Below, one piece after another: positions 43,745-54,560 of a DNA stretch of 64,000 bases. The notes under the pieces are model-generated. The model did not search any database and had not been told where the DNA came from. It worked only from the letters and a program-made list of their open reading frames with translations. Position 1 is the first letter of the stretch. Each line of letters opens with the position of its first letter. The position numbers and the translations under genes are program-made. The stretch is taken from the NCBI GenBank assembly GCA_936432065.2, contig OW386292.2, positions 132,323,460 to 132,387,459 on the forward strand. The letters run 5' to 3'. This DNA is from Rutpela maculata (taxonomy: Eukaryota; Arthropoda; Insecta; Coleoptera; Cerambycidae).

Positions 43745-44053
43745 CCGTAACAGGATGGGATTCTACCCCCACTCTGGGTTTATTACAATGATATTAGCGG
43801 CGAGATCAAAGGTTTCCCCCTCACCCCGCACATCCCTGTTTATTACAATATGTTTGGAAACTATGCGTTTTGGTACAGTTTTAATCAGACTGTCATGTGT
43901 TCTAAAATGAAGTTCAAAGTAAATAATTCCTCGGAAACCATTGAAATTGGGCCCAAGGGCTGTCACGGTCTCGTGAACTTGTATTTAAATAAAGAATTTT
44001 TCCGCGTTTCCGAACAGGGTGCACAGATTAGGGCAACAATATACAGAAAGTAG
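43745..44053 (+). CDS. Unidentified ORF of about 100 codons, C-terminal fragment
   Basis: The frame is open from just after a TAA near 43748. It reads QDGILPPLWVYYNDISGEIK, GFPLTPHIPVYYNMFGNYAF, WYSFNQTVMCSKMKFKVNNS, and ends with GAQIRATIYRK and TAG. The composition is protein-like (balanced, many aromatics, codon use GC-richer than the surroundings), unlike the chance ORFs nearby. There is no family I can name. VYYN occurs twice, 23 residues apart. It lies inside the 5.5-kb P450 intron on the opposite strand, and the preceding GC-richer stretch from 43610 (ACAGGGTGGTGGC) looks like an inserted element. It may be the 3' end of a mobile-element or viral-origin gene; this is a guess. Confidence 0.4.
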
Positions 44054-44205
44054 GTATTTTCATAATAAATTAAAAAGTTGTGATTTGCTTAATAAAACCT
44101 AAATAATATTCTCTAACGCTGTAATGTTTAATCAAAGATAAAATCTTTTTCAATTGAATCGAATTGGTCGCTATTTGATGAATTACATTTTGTGAAAAGA
44201 TTTAC

Positions 44206-44457
44206 CTATGCATATCCTGGGACCTTCACCGAAAGGAATATGGGCATAATGAGGTATTTGATCTTTATTTTCCTCATTGAACCTCTCTGGGTCGAAAACA
44301 TCTGGATTTTTGTAGTATTCCTCGTCGTAGTGAATTCCTTTTATGGGAATCATGACTCTGGTGTTCTTTTCTATGACAGCGTCTTCACCGGGAATTTTAT
44401 AATCCTCAACGCATACTCTTGTCACGAATGGAACTGGTGGATACTTTCGTAGAGTTT
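44206..44457 (-). CDS. CYP6-like cytochrome P450, exon with K helix and haem-binding loop
   Basis: 252 nt between a TTCAG acceptor (44458-44459) and a GTAAAT donor (44204-44205): 2 nt, 83 codons, 1 nt. The Glu codon of the K-helix motif E-x-x-R (ETLR) is split by the upstream intron; G comes from the exon ending at 53739 and AA from here. Next come YPPVPFVTRVCVEDY, the PERF-region DPERFNEE, and the haem loop FGEGPRICI-G with the axial Cys (consensus F-x-x-G-x-x-x-C-x-G). All key residues are present. The upstream intron is 9,281 bp and filled with foldback elements and a LINE. Confidence 0.93.
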
Positions 44458-45220
44458 CTGAAGAAGAAAAGATAATTGCTTTTTTGTAGTACAGTCAAAC
44501 TAAGCGTTAAAAAATGAAGATCTACTCAGAAAGACAGGTAGTTTAAAAATGTTTTCATTATGGCAAAATTTAGAAAGTTGTGAACATGTATTTCATTTTT
44601 ATAAATAGAAAGTAAATAAATAAGTTTGCGGTAAATTCAAGTAACCAATCAAAATCAATTCAAAGAAACGTATCGATATATCAAAAATTGAAAAAATATA
44701 ATTACTTAGAAATTTATTTAATTTCTTATACACAAAAGTTAAACAAAATAATTGTTAAATTAGGGACATATTTTTTGGTACTCATACCATTAAGGCTGAT
44801 TTTCACTTTTGCAATAGTTTATTGCGTGTGCAATTGTACATACACAAAAGGGTGGTTAGCTGGTGCACCCGCAGTTAGGGAAACTACGAGAACGTCACCT
44901 ACGCGTAAAAAATTATTGAAATAAAAACATACCATTAAAGTTAAAATTTTGTATGTTGTTCAATAATGTTAAAAAGTGATACAAAATCATTATTGAAATA
45001 AAAACATACCATTAAAGTTGAAATTTTGTATGTTGTTCAATAATGTTAAAAAGTGATACAAAATCAAATGGCTGTGGATAATACGTCCGCTACTCATATA
45101 AATATGTTGATTAAAAGTTTAAATTTTAGTAATTTCATCAAGGTTCAAATTGTGTTATATAACAATATGTATACCTAATATATTTGACGAAAAATTGAGT
45201 CAGCTGATGAAATACATTAT

Positions 45221-45315
45221 TTAAAAATCAATATTCATTTTTGATATCAGATTTTCAATATCGCTCTCTTCGCTGTCTTCCTCGTCATTGGCGTTATCGG
45301 CGTCATCTATCTCAT
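45221..45315 (-). pseudogene. Acidic terminal exon, copy 1
   Basis: After an acceptor TTTATAG (45316-45317) come 2 nt and 31 codons to TAA: EIDDADNANDEEDSEESDIE then NLISKMNIDF. The partner at 47676-47785 has the same acceptor, phase and acidic core, facing away. The protein is not recognised; a highly acidic C-terminal tail is all that can be said. No upstream exon is visible. Confidence 0.45.
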
Positions 45316-45517
45316 CTATAAATAAAATATGATATTCATGAAAAATTGAAACGGTAATTAATTAACATTAAGTAGGCGACCAATTGCTATCAACCATTTC
45401 TGAAATTATACTTGATCCAATTGCAGATAATAGTGAAGGTATTGAAAATTATTATTTTATGTTAATTTTAAGTAATAATAATTTTTATTAGAAAACAAAA
45501 AAAATATGTAAATTACA

Positions 45518-47527
45518 CAGCCACACAAAAAAAATAAAGTGTCTTGACCCCAGAGACTGACTAGGTAGACTTTATGTTTTTCGGGGTCCATTTGATCCCA
45601 TGCCATCAGGTTTAAGGTCATTTGAAGGTCAAATTGAGATATGACCGTGAAAAATTCCGTAAAAAATTTACGTTTGTGTTTTTTAGGTTGCTGAATCCGA
45701 ATCCGGGGTTTATTTGATCCCATGTCATCAGGTTTAAGGTCATTTGAAGGTCAAATTGAGATATAACCGTGAAAAATTCCGTAAAATATTTATATTTATG
45801 TTTTTGAGGTTATTGAATCCGAATCCGGGGTCCATTTGATCCCACGTCATCAGGTTTAAGCTCATTTGAAGGGCAAATTGAGATAGGACAGTGAAAAATT
45901 CCGCAAAAAATTTATGTTTATGTTCTTGAGGTTGCTGAATCCGAATCCGAGGTTATTTGATACCATCATGTCAGAATCAAGGTCAAATGAAGGTCAAACA
46001 CATGAAATTCAATAATACAATCTTTTTTGACCCCGGATTCTGAAAAAGCAGAAAATTTTACGTCCAAATACATCCTGAACGGTTTATGGAACCAATTTCT
46101 TAGGTCATTTGTTGGTTATCAAGCGGTCAAATGCTTATTTTCCATTTCTTAGCTGATATATCGATTGTAAATCGAAAACTTGCGTCTATGACTAGTGATC
46201 TTCAACTTTCTGTGTTTTTGTTCGCTTATCACGATCCCGGTATCCATTTGATACCATGACATATAAACCAAGGTCAATCGAAGGTCAAACGCCATAATTC
46301 GAACATTTTTTAACCCCGTATTCTCAAAGAACAAAAAATCTTACGTCCAAATACGTCTTGATCTGAGTCGAACCGAACTTTGGGTTTCATATGGAGGTAT
46401 TAAACTATTTTGAGATGTTTTAAACTACATTTTTAAGTCCAAAGACCTAAATCCAAATCTGCTGAATTCAATAGCCTCAAAATTCAATAACCCAATAACC
46501 TAATAGCTCTAAAAACCTGATCCCGTATAAAATGGGGATTACAGACGATGAGAGCTGATGAATCCGTTTACTCGAATGACCACATTGCTCAATAATCCCA
46601 TAACTGAGTAACCCCATAATTTTATTACTTAGTCTCTCATAGCAAAAATTCTGTTCTTTATAATTAAAGTTGTTGAGCTTCACAACTCCAAACCATGCCA
46701 CTATAATTATGGAACTCATTTTCTCGCTCTGCAACTTATCATGAAATTTCTTTGCATGGAACAACCTTTACACCCAAATCAGCATAGCACTTGCGTCTGC
46801 ATCCAGGGCACCTCCTCGCGGTGAAGGCGGGCAACGGAGTGAGCCCGTTATGATGTACAAAATCCGTTCACGCAACCTCCTCATGGTGTGTACATCGGGT
46901 AACGCTAGTGCTGACGGTTTCACAATTCAGTTGAAAGATTCAAAAGAAATCTGTATTTGACTTGCAGATGATCTTTCAGGGTCCAAAAAATTATATCATC
47001 ATCAGTTTATACATCATGGTATCAAATGGATACCGGGATCGTGATAAGTCACCACAAAAACTTAAAAGTCACTAGTCATAGACGCAAGTTTTCGATTTAC
47101 AATCGATATTATCAGCTAAGAAATGGAAAATAAGCATTTGACCGCTTGATAACCAACAAATGACCTAAGAAATCGGTTCCATAAACCGTTCAGAATGTAT
47201 TTGGACGTAAAATTTTGTGCTTTTTCAGAATCCGGGGTCAAAAAAGATTGTATTATTGAATATCATGTGTTTGACCTTCATTTGACCTTGATTCTGACAT
47301 GATGGTATCAAATAAATCCCGGATTCGGATTCAGCAACCTCAAAAACATAAACATACATTTTTTACGGAATTTTTCACGGTTATATCTCAATTTGACCTT
47401 CAAATGACCTTAAACCTGATGACATGGGATCAAATGGACCCCGGATTCGGATTCAGCGACCTGAAAAACATAAAGTCTACCTAGTCAGTCTCTGGGGTCA
47501 AGACACTTTATTTTTTTTGTGTGGCTG
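45518..47527. mobile_element. Foldback element with 122-bp subrepeats in its arms
   Basis: The left end CAGCCACACAAAAAAAATAA, AGTGTCTTGACCCCAGAG is mirrored by the right end finishing GTGTGGCTG at 47527. The arms are about 45518-46260 and 47013-47527. The left arm holds about four units of 122 bp (TTGATCC/TTGATACC marker at 45592, 45714, 45836, 45957), and the right arm fewer. Each unit has GGTTGCTGAATCCGAATCCG, GGTTTAAGGTCATTTGAAGG and TGAAAAATTCCGTAAAA. The loop (46260-47013) has no gene. Tandem subrepeats in the arms recall Drosophila FB elements, without sequence kinship being shown. Confidence 0.8.
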
Positions 47528-47675
47528 CGTTATGATACAAAATCTGTGTTTTTTAATTTCAGCAGAAACCATTTGTTTTTGCTTTAGTACTACAATTTGT
47601 GCATTTTATAAACAACGACATAATATTAATTAACTAATGCTTCAATTTTTTATGAATATCATAGTTTATTTATAG

Positions 47676-47785
47676 ATAACGAGGAGGAAGAATTAGAGGC
47701 GTTCGATTACGATGACACCAATAACGAGGAAGATAACGAAGAGAGCGACATTGAAAGTCTGATATCAAACGATGCGCAAGAATGA
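47676..47785 (+). pseudogene. Acidic terminal exon, copy 2
   Basis: An acceptor TTTATAG (47669-47675) is followed by 2 nt, 35 codons and TGA: NEEEELEAFDYDDTNNEEDN, EESDIESLISNDAQE. It shares EESDIE(S/N)LIS, the phase and the preceding intron end (ATGAATATCATA.TTTATTTATAG) with copy 1. It could be the end of a host gene or of a transposon gene; neither can be shown. Confidence 0.45.
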
Positions 47786-48355
47786 ATAGATTGTATGAAA
47801 GTAATTTAAATAAAAGTTCCCTTTCATTGATTTTTAAATAATGTATTTCTCTCATTATGTTAACTTACATAATTCAAGATATTTTTAAGCGCGAACTTTT
47901 CTATTAATTAAATAGGAAAAAACTGTTAGTCAAATATATCATACAGTATTAAATACATTGAATAAAAATAATGATCAGCTGGGGCTGTCATAAGGGAAAA
48001 CCTGTCAGATTTTGTTATGAAAACCATGTGCGATGCTCGATACATAGGTCCCGCTCCCTGCGCTAGTCGCGAACTACGATGTTTATGGCGTCAGCTGACG
48101 ACCTTTCTCCCCTCGTACTATCAGCTGACTCAATTTTTCATCAAATACATTATACATATTGTTATATAGCACAATTTGAACCTTGATGAAATTACTAAAA
48201 TTTAAACATTTAATCAACATGTTTATATGAGCGGCGGACGTATTATCCACCGCCACTTTAACAACTGACTATGATTTTTTATCACTTTTGAATATTACTA
48301 AACAACATACAAAATTTCAACTTTGATGGTATGTTTTTATTTAAACCGTTACTTG

Positions 48356-48949
48356 AGCAGCTGACCGCCGCGCCGTTTCGTGTATGTGTACGTAATAAAC
48401 TATTATATAAATGAAAACCAGCCGTAATGAAATGACTTGCTCCAAAATATCGCTGCCTCCAGGACTATTAGGTAAAAGAATATATCTCTGGGTATTACCA
48501 CAGAATAAGGAATTATCAAAAGCGATACTCTCCGCACCGCCATTGATGTTACTTTATCAATTTTTATGACTTTCACCATCTCAGTTTATTTATTGTTTTA
48601 ACCTAACATTCAGTCACATAATATCCAATAATTCAACTATATTTTTACTACGTATTAGGACTATTGCGCTCGGATAGATAAGATGAGATCATAACAGTTC
48701 GATAATTTCGTATTTACTTGGAAATTCTTATAATTTACAGTAATAATCCTTAGAAGATCCAAAAAAGACAATGTATTTTTCTGTCGTTCTGCTTGTCCAT
48801 CCCCAAACAGCACAAACGGTTCCACTTCGTTTATTCGTCATATTCCTAATAAAAATGTACAGCACAATAATCCTAATACGTGGTAAGAATATAGTTGGAT
48901 TGTTGGATATTATGTCACAGAATCTTAGGTTAAAAGAAGTCCCCAACAA
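48356..48949. other. P450 intron, no gene seen
   Basis: Noncoding. Open frames of about 60-70 codons on both strands overlap the same 180 bp (48728-48953) and show no family features. Confidence 0.4.
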
Positions 48950-48996
48950 TTGAATGGATACAATCCATACTAAGAAGCAGAATAATTACCACAGAT

Positions 48997-49224
48997 GTGG
49001 GGAACGACTCGGCCACCGTGACTGCAGTTATAGGCTATTCACAAGGTGAAGTCCTATCGCCCTTGCTGTGGTCAATAGTGGTCGACGATCTCCTCCATAA
49101 GCTGAGTAATTATGGCTTCAACGTTCAGGGCTATGCTGATGATCCGGTCGTTACTGTTAGAGGCAGGCATGAGGTTATAAAGTCAAACCATATGCAAATT
49201 GTCTTAAACATAATATCTAAATGA
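48997..49224 (+). pseudogene. LINE reverse transcriptase, motifs B-C
   Basis: Reads GYSQGEVLSPLLWSIVVDDL then GYADDPVVTVRG. The first is RT motif B (PQGGVLSPLLW in active relatives, here with SQGE), and YADD is the catalytic motif C. The frame ends at TGA 49222, after which RT thumb-like text (EGLSINPSKTVIVPF) continues in a shifted frame. Inactive. Confidence 0.8.
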
Positions 49225-49801
49225 TGCTCCTCAGAGGGCCTTAGTATCAATCCGAGCAAAACCGTTATTGTACCATTCACCAAAGGGAGAAAACTAGATT
49301 TGAGAGCTCCTATGTTAAATGGAACAGTACTGATTTTTTTTCAGTGAAGTTAAGTAACTAGGAATAATCCTGGACCAAAAACTTATCTGAAATTCACACT
49401 TAGAAAGGACACTTACCAAAGCAACGACGGCTATTTTGGACGTGCCGTAGACTGTTTGGTAAGACTTCGGGTCTGAAGCCAAAAATGATACATTGGTTTT
49501 ATCTTTTGGTTGTCAGATCCATGGTTACCTACGCATCATGTGTATGATGGCCAAAAACAGAAGAGAAAACAGCACAAGGAAAGTTGCAAAAATTGCAACG
49601 CCTTGCCTGTCTAGAGGCTACAGGAGCAATGCGCTCGTGTTCCACAGCAGCTATGGAAGCAATGCTGGACTTACTTCCTCTGCATTTGCATGTAAGGAAG
49701 GAGGCAGCACTTAGTGCCTTAAGGCTGCATCAGGCACTTAAATTCAGACCAGGCGACCTGGTTGGTAACTTAAGATTCTAGAGCTAATCCAATTCGAATC
49801 C

Positions 49802-50143
49802 ATGACCAAACTCACTGACTCAATGCCAATCAAGCATGACTTTGACTGCCCGATTGATGTGTCACACATCTGGCACACAGATGGATCCAATGTGGATGAA
49901 GGGGTTGGTGTGGGCGTATCAAGGCCTAAATGCAGGATATCTAAAGCCCTCGGCAACATCCCAACCGTCTTTCAGTCAGAAATCTATGCTATAGATCAAT
50001 GTGCCCAGGAATGCCTAAATAGAGGCACTCGAAGGACAAAGATCTATATACTTTCAGATAGCCAGGCAGCATTAAAAGCTCTAAGGTCCTATACCTTCGA
50101 GTCAAGAATTGCCTGGGAATGCAATGCAACTAGCAAAAAATAA
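49802..50143 (+). pseudogene. LINE RNase H domain
   Basis: Reads HIWHTDGSNVDEGVGVGVS, then FQSEIYAIDQCAQECL and IYILSDSQAALKAL. Asp, Glu and Asp of the RNase H active site (TDGS, SEIYAI, SDSQAA) are all present. The stop at 50141 and the missing last catalytic segment show decay. After the hairpin insertion, 50750-50870 still reads CRYCEASTETAQHILCEC, the Cys-His motif found at the end of such ORFs. Confidence 0.85.
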
Positions 50144-50381
50144 GTTACCTCGATGTGGGTGCCAGGGCATGAGGGATTAGAAGGCAACAAATTGGCTGAT
50201 AGCCTCGCCCCATTTTTTGGACCCGAACCGTTCTGTGGCTTATCTAAGGGACACATAACGGAGGAGGTCCTAAAATGGAGAAAGGAGCAAAAGAAGTCCT
50301 ACTGAAGGAATACTCCAAGCCAAAGGCCAGCGAAATAGTATATTGTCCGGACGACGATGCAAATATAAACATTTAAAAAAA

Positions 50382-50657
50382 AATTCTGAAATCACAATCA
50401 ATACTATTTTAAACATATATAAATCAAAAATATTAACATATTAAAATATATATAAAAAACCGTACGGGAATGTTACTTCCCGGCCTAGGCCGGGAAGTAA
50501 CATTCCCGTACGGCTTTGTTGATCGTTGCTTGGCAACGGATCTTTTCCGGTCTGTTTTCTGATAGTTTCGTAGCAACGGACTAAAATACTGGAATTGTGC
50601 ATTTTTCGCTCTAAAATCGCGCCGAAAATGTAGACATTCCCGATCGATTTCAGAAAA
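50382..50657. mobile_element. Hairpin element (type 2) inserted in the LINE
   Basis: Starts TTCTGAAATCACAATCAATA and ends CGATCGATTTCAGAA, giving TTCTGAAATC inverted ends. It contains ACCGTACGGGAATGTTACTT, CCCGGCCTAGGCCGGG and the complement. TTTA occurs on both flanks and could be the target duplication, but A/T runs make this uncertain. It is the same family as the cluster at 2.3-3.7 kb, about 47 kb away. Confidence 0.85.
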
Positions 50658-51163
50658 AGGTTTATAACTTATTCAACAAAGAATGCCACAAGGTTTCTCG
50701 AACTTAAAAAGTCCGACCTAAGGCTGATCACAGGCCTTCTAACTGGCCATTATCATCTCAAGAACATGGGCATGGCAGGAGATGACAAATGCAGATACTG
50801 TGAAGCTTCAACTGAAACTGCGCAACACATACTTTGTGAATGCAAAATACTAATTCGCATTAGGCTAAAGTACTAAGAACAGGCGGAATTAACGCCTGAA
50901 GACATAGGGAAATTAGCTCCCAGGAAATCCGCAAGCTTTGCAAAAGTCTTGGAATCCTGGGCAACAACTAGTTGCAGGGTAATTCACAAAAGACCTTTTT
51001 AAGTTGAGGTGAAGAAAGGTCAACCCAGGGCCAAGCAATCTACAGTCTACAATCTAGGTTAAAAAATAAATGAATTGACGGAAATACCTACAAAAAGGTG
51101 GCGTCAATGGAATTTGGGTGGGAAGCTTAAGTGTCATTTCTGGTAGTTCTCTTTTCTGTGGTG

Positions 51164-53527
51164 TTACAATGAAATGGAAAGGACCCCGCAATAATCATAT
51201 GGAAATTGGGTTTCGGTCAAATCGTCTGAATTTTGGATATGTTTTAGGTTTCGTCATCCCAAGCAAAAGTCTCAATGGGCACAAAGCTCGAAAATCAACA
51301 CTTTGGCTGCTACGGAGCTTGAAAACTCCAAATCTCCACCACAGATTTATTTATTCGTGCAGTCTTAATAACTTATTTTTTCGATTTTAATGTCTAGGTT
51401 GCTGAATTCAAATCCGATGTCAAATTGTCCAAATTGACACTTGACAGCTGTCAATTAGCTGTCAAAGTGCCTTAACAAAGTGCAAATCTTATTTTTATGT
51501 TATGAGTTTATGCTATTTAGGTAACTCAGTTCATATATGATGTGAATACAATAATTCGACAATTGGCAGCTGTCAACAGGCTGTCAGCTAGTTGTCAAAG
51601 TGCAATAACAAAGTGCAAATCTTATTTTTTTGTTATGACTTTATGCTTTTTAGGTAACTGAGTTCATACATGATTTGAATACAATAATTCGACAATTGGC
51701 AGCTGTCAACAGGCTGTCAGCTAGTTGTCAAAGTGCAATAACAAAGTGCAAATCTTATTTTTTTGTTATGACTTTATGCTTTTTAGGTAACTGAGTTCAT
51801 ACATGATTTGAATACAATAATTCGACAATTGGCAGCTGTCAACAGGCTGTCAGCTAGTTGTCAAAGTGCAATAGCAAAGTGCAAATCTTATTTTTTTATT
51901 ATGACTTTATGCTTTTTAGGTAACTCTATGCTTTTTAGGTAACTCAGTTCATACATGATGTGAATACAATAATTCGACAATTGGCAGCTGTCAACAGGCT
52001 GTCAACTAGCTGTCAAAGTGCAATAACAAAGTGCAAATCTTATTTTTTTGTTATGACTTTATGCTTTTTAGGTAACTGAGTTACATAACAAAAAACCGCT
52101 GCCCAAGGAATCACTACTTCCACATCCGGATTTTTTATCACACAACGAAAAAATTTTGTATCTGGAAATAATTGTTTATGGAACTTTAATAATATAATAT
52201 TTGAAATCCCCTACCCCAATAACCCATAAAACGATACCCCACATCGGTAGTGGGGTGGGGGTGGTGACAGGGGGTGGGAGTGGGGGGTGGATAAAGTAAA
52301 AGAATATTTTGAGGTTTCTGGTTCTTGTACACACACTAAATCACATTTTTTTTCTCATTCCCTTTAATAATGGGGTGGGGGTGGTAATGGGGGTGGCTAA
52401 TGCCAAAATTTTTTTTGAGACCTTAGCTTCTCTTGTCTATACTAAATATCAATTTTATGAACTCTTACCTACTTGATTTATCTATTTACTCCAAATTTAC
52501 CCCAATTTACCCCCCAACCCTTCGACGGAACAAGATGAAAATATAATCTAGTTCTAGATCTCGTTAAAGTACATATGTGTACCAAATTTCAAGTCAATAT
52601 CTCAAACGGTTCCAGAGTAAACGTGCGCACAAAAAAAAGTTACAGACCGACAGACAGAAATTTTTTTTCGCTCAAACTTGAAATCTCGACGTTTCATGAT
52701 ATTCTAAGCATAAATATTGTCTAAACGTTGGTTGTGGCATTTTCTTAATATTTCTCTATTCTTATTGGGATGCTCTGCCACATGTATTCTTCTAAACAAT
52801 GTCTGAACAGAGCATCCCAATAAGAATAGAGAAATATATTCTAAGCCTATTTGAACAATAAAAATTTTTAAAAATTTTTTTGTCGTTACTAAACTTCCAC
52901 TGGATGTGGAAGTGAAAATAAGATTTGCACTTTGTTATTGCACTTTGACAGCTAGCTGACAACCTGTTGACAGCTGCCAATTGTCGAATTATTGTATTCA
53001 CATCATGTATGAACTGAGTTACCTAAAAAAGCATAAAGTCATAACAAAAAAATAAGATTTGCACTTTGTTATTGCACTTTGACAGCTAGCTGACAGCCTG
53101 TTGACAGCTGCCAATTGTCGAATTATTGTATTCACATATTCATACATGAACTGAGTTACCTAAACAGCATAAACTCATAACATAAAAATAAGATTTGCAC
53201 TTTGTTAAGGCACTTTGACAGCTAATTGACAGCTGTCAAGTGTCAATTTGGACAATTTGACATCGGATTTGAATTGAGCAACCTCAAAAACATAAACCTA
53301 GACATTAAAATCGAAAAAATAAGTTATTTAAAAATCTAGAAAGACTGCACGAATAAATAAATCTGTGGTGGAGCTTTGGAGCTTTCAAGCTCCGTAGCAG
53401 CCAAAGTATTGATTTTCGAGCTTTGTGCCCATTGAGACTTTTGCTTGGGATGACGAAACCTAAAACATATCCAAAATTCAGACGATTTGACCGAAACTTG
53501 CGGGGTCCTTTCAATACATTTGTCATA
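51164..53527. mobile_element. Foldback element with 133-bp subrepeats in its arms
   Basis: The left end (GGAAAGGACCCCGCAA, about 51174) is mirrored by the right end (TTGCGGGGTCCTTTC, about 53500-53515). The left arm has five 133-bp units (TGCAAATCTT at 51481, 51614, 51747, 51880 and, with 19 extra bp, 52032); the right arm has three. Each unit carries CAATTGGCAGCTGTCAACAG, GCTGTCAGCTAG and CAAAGTGCAAATCTTA. Similar peptides in the two arms (GYVLGFVIPSKSLNGHKARK) are mirror copies. The loop has been replaced by an ACTTCC element. Confidence 0.85.
52087..52915 (-). mobile_element. ACTTCCACATCC element with an internal hairpin insertion
   Basis: A - copy from AAAAAACCGCTGCCCAAGGA to CCACTGGATGTGGAAGT. 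It is interrupted at about 52702-52840 by a palindrome, TTCTTATTGGGATGCTCTG … CAGAGCATCCCAATAAGAA, with ATTCTAAGC repeated at both sides (probable target duplication). Confidence 0.85.
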
Positions 53528-53738
53528 CAACCTAAATTAAGGATTTTTTCGCAAAGCGCAGTTTAAACAGATGAACTAGCGGACCGGATACCAGATGACC
53601 ACTGCACTGCATAAGGCAATTAATTATACTTCAACGTATTATTTCGTAGTTAGATTTTGGTTTAAGTTTTGGTTTCGGTTAGAAAAAAAATAGTAATTAC
53701 CATGCGGTTTTCAGTTCGATTCGGTTCATGCTACTTAC
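53528..53738. other. P450 intron remainder, no feature
   Basis: Short GC-neutral stretch between the foldback element and the I-helix exon donor. Nothing recognisable. Confidence 0.5.
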
Positions 53739-53972
53739 CATCGATAACCTGTTTCATATATTTCAAGTCACTAAGTGAATCGTAAGTAATTTTGTTGTCG
53801 TGTTTCGCCAAGACCGTGTTAATTTCGTCTCTAACTTTGTCCTGCAAATCCTGATGACTTGCCAATTCGTACAGGGCAAACGTCATGGTCGTGGAGCTTG
53901 TTTCGAAACCAGCAATGAAGAACACGAAGCTTTGGGCTGCGATTTCGTTCATTGTTAGGGAAATTCCATCGC
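53739..53972 (-). CDS. CYP6-like cytochrome P450, exon with I helix
   Basis: 234 nt between a TTTTAG acceptor (53973-53974) and a GTAAGT donor (53737-53738): 2 nt, 77 codons, 1 nt. The product runs DGISLTMNEIAAQSFVFFIA, GFETSSTTMTFALYELA … DLKYMKQVID. AGFETS is the I-helix oxygen-activation motif (A/G-G-x-E/D-T-T/S). The D-L-K-Y-M-x-x-V-I-D-E join to the next exon is the normal CYP6 sequence. The intron on its upstream side is 255 bp. Confidence 0.93.
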
Positions 53973-54227
53973 CTAAAAGTATATAAAATAATGAGAGTCT
54001 CATAAATAGTTTTGGCGTGGGCTGGTAGTTACAATAAGACTTAGTTTAGTTTGTAACCGATTTTAGTCGCCTTTTTTTACATGCTTATGAGGCCCTAAAC
54101 AACAGTTTTATCAAAAAACAATTCAGGTCGCACCAATTTTCAAGTCAAAAGTTAAGTGCACTCTACAATTGTGGCCTTTGAACAATAAGACAGTTCAATT
54201 CAATTTTGTGAATTGGCATATACATAC

Positions 54228-54560
54228 CTTTGTTTTCATTTTTCTCCGACGGGTTGTTATTCTTGATATCAATGAGCAATTGTAAGAAGTCCTTCCTGCT
54301 AGAATTAGTCTTCTCCCTGTAGTTGACAGTGTCCTCCACTACCTTCATGAAGAAATCGCTGTTCTCCTTTGGAAAGAAGCGGACGCCAAGCGCTTGAGCA
54401 ACATTCGGGAAACTCGAGGCAAACTGCATCTTCAAGCTTCTAAGTTTCGAATTTATGAAAAGCGTACCAGTATGCTTCCTGAATGGAGTGTCGGGATCTT
54501 TGAAGCTGTTGCAGTCGATCCCGAATGCACAAGATCCAATAACGTCGGTGGAGAAAGATG
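54228..54560 (-). CDS. CYP6-like cytochrome P450, exon covering helices E-G
   Basis: 333 nt between a TTTCAG acceptor (54561-54562) and a GTATGT donor (54226-54227): 2 nt, 110 codons, 1 nt. The product begins SFSTDVIGSCAFGIDCNSFK, DPDTPFRKHTG, then FPNVAQALGVRFFP and RKDFLQLLIDIKNN, the usual helix E-G region of CYP6 enzymes. The upstream exons (membrane anchor, helices A-D) are not in the window, so they lie beyond 64 kb and the intron at this point exceeds 9.4 kb. The visible four exons give about 326 residues of an expected 500. Confidence 0.92.

Larger units (their letters stand above)
44933..48355. repeat. Outer inverted repeat carrying a duplicated terminal exon
   Basis: The left arm 44933-45370 pairs with the right arm 47617-48355. 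Shared blocks include AAAACATACCATTAAAGTT, CATCAAGGTTCAAATTGTG, GAGTCAGCTGATGAAATACA and TATGATATTCAT. The right arm holds an extra segment of about 275 bp (47845-48120). The left outer edge is itself duplicated (44925-44990, 44990-45065). The centre is occupied by another foldback element (45518-47527). Confidence 0.75.
48950..51060 (+). mobile_element. LINE with RNase H domain (I/LOA-like), decayed
   Basis: The order on the + strand is RT, RNase H, Cys-His motif, 3' tail, as in I/LOA-type non-LTR elements that carry RNase H. It is 5'-truncated, has several frameshifts, and is interrupted at 50382-50657 by a hairpin element. The tail reaches AAAAAATAAATG near 51070. It lies in the 9.3-kb P450 intron, antisense to the gene. 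Confidence 0.8.

Noticed and set aside
51118..53526. Conserved protein encoded at both 51.2 kb (+) and 53.4 kb (-)
   Set aside because: The two frames are mirror copies in the arms of one foldback element. The similarity is DNA duplication and there is no start or domain.
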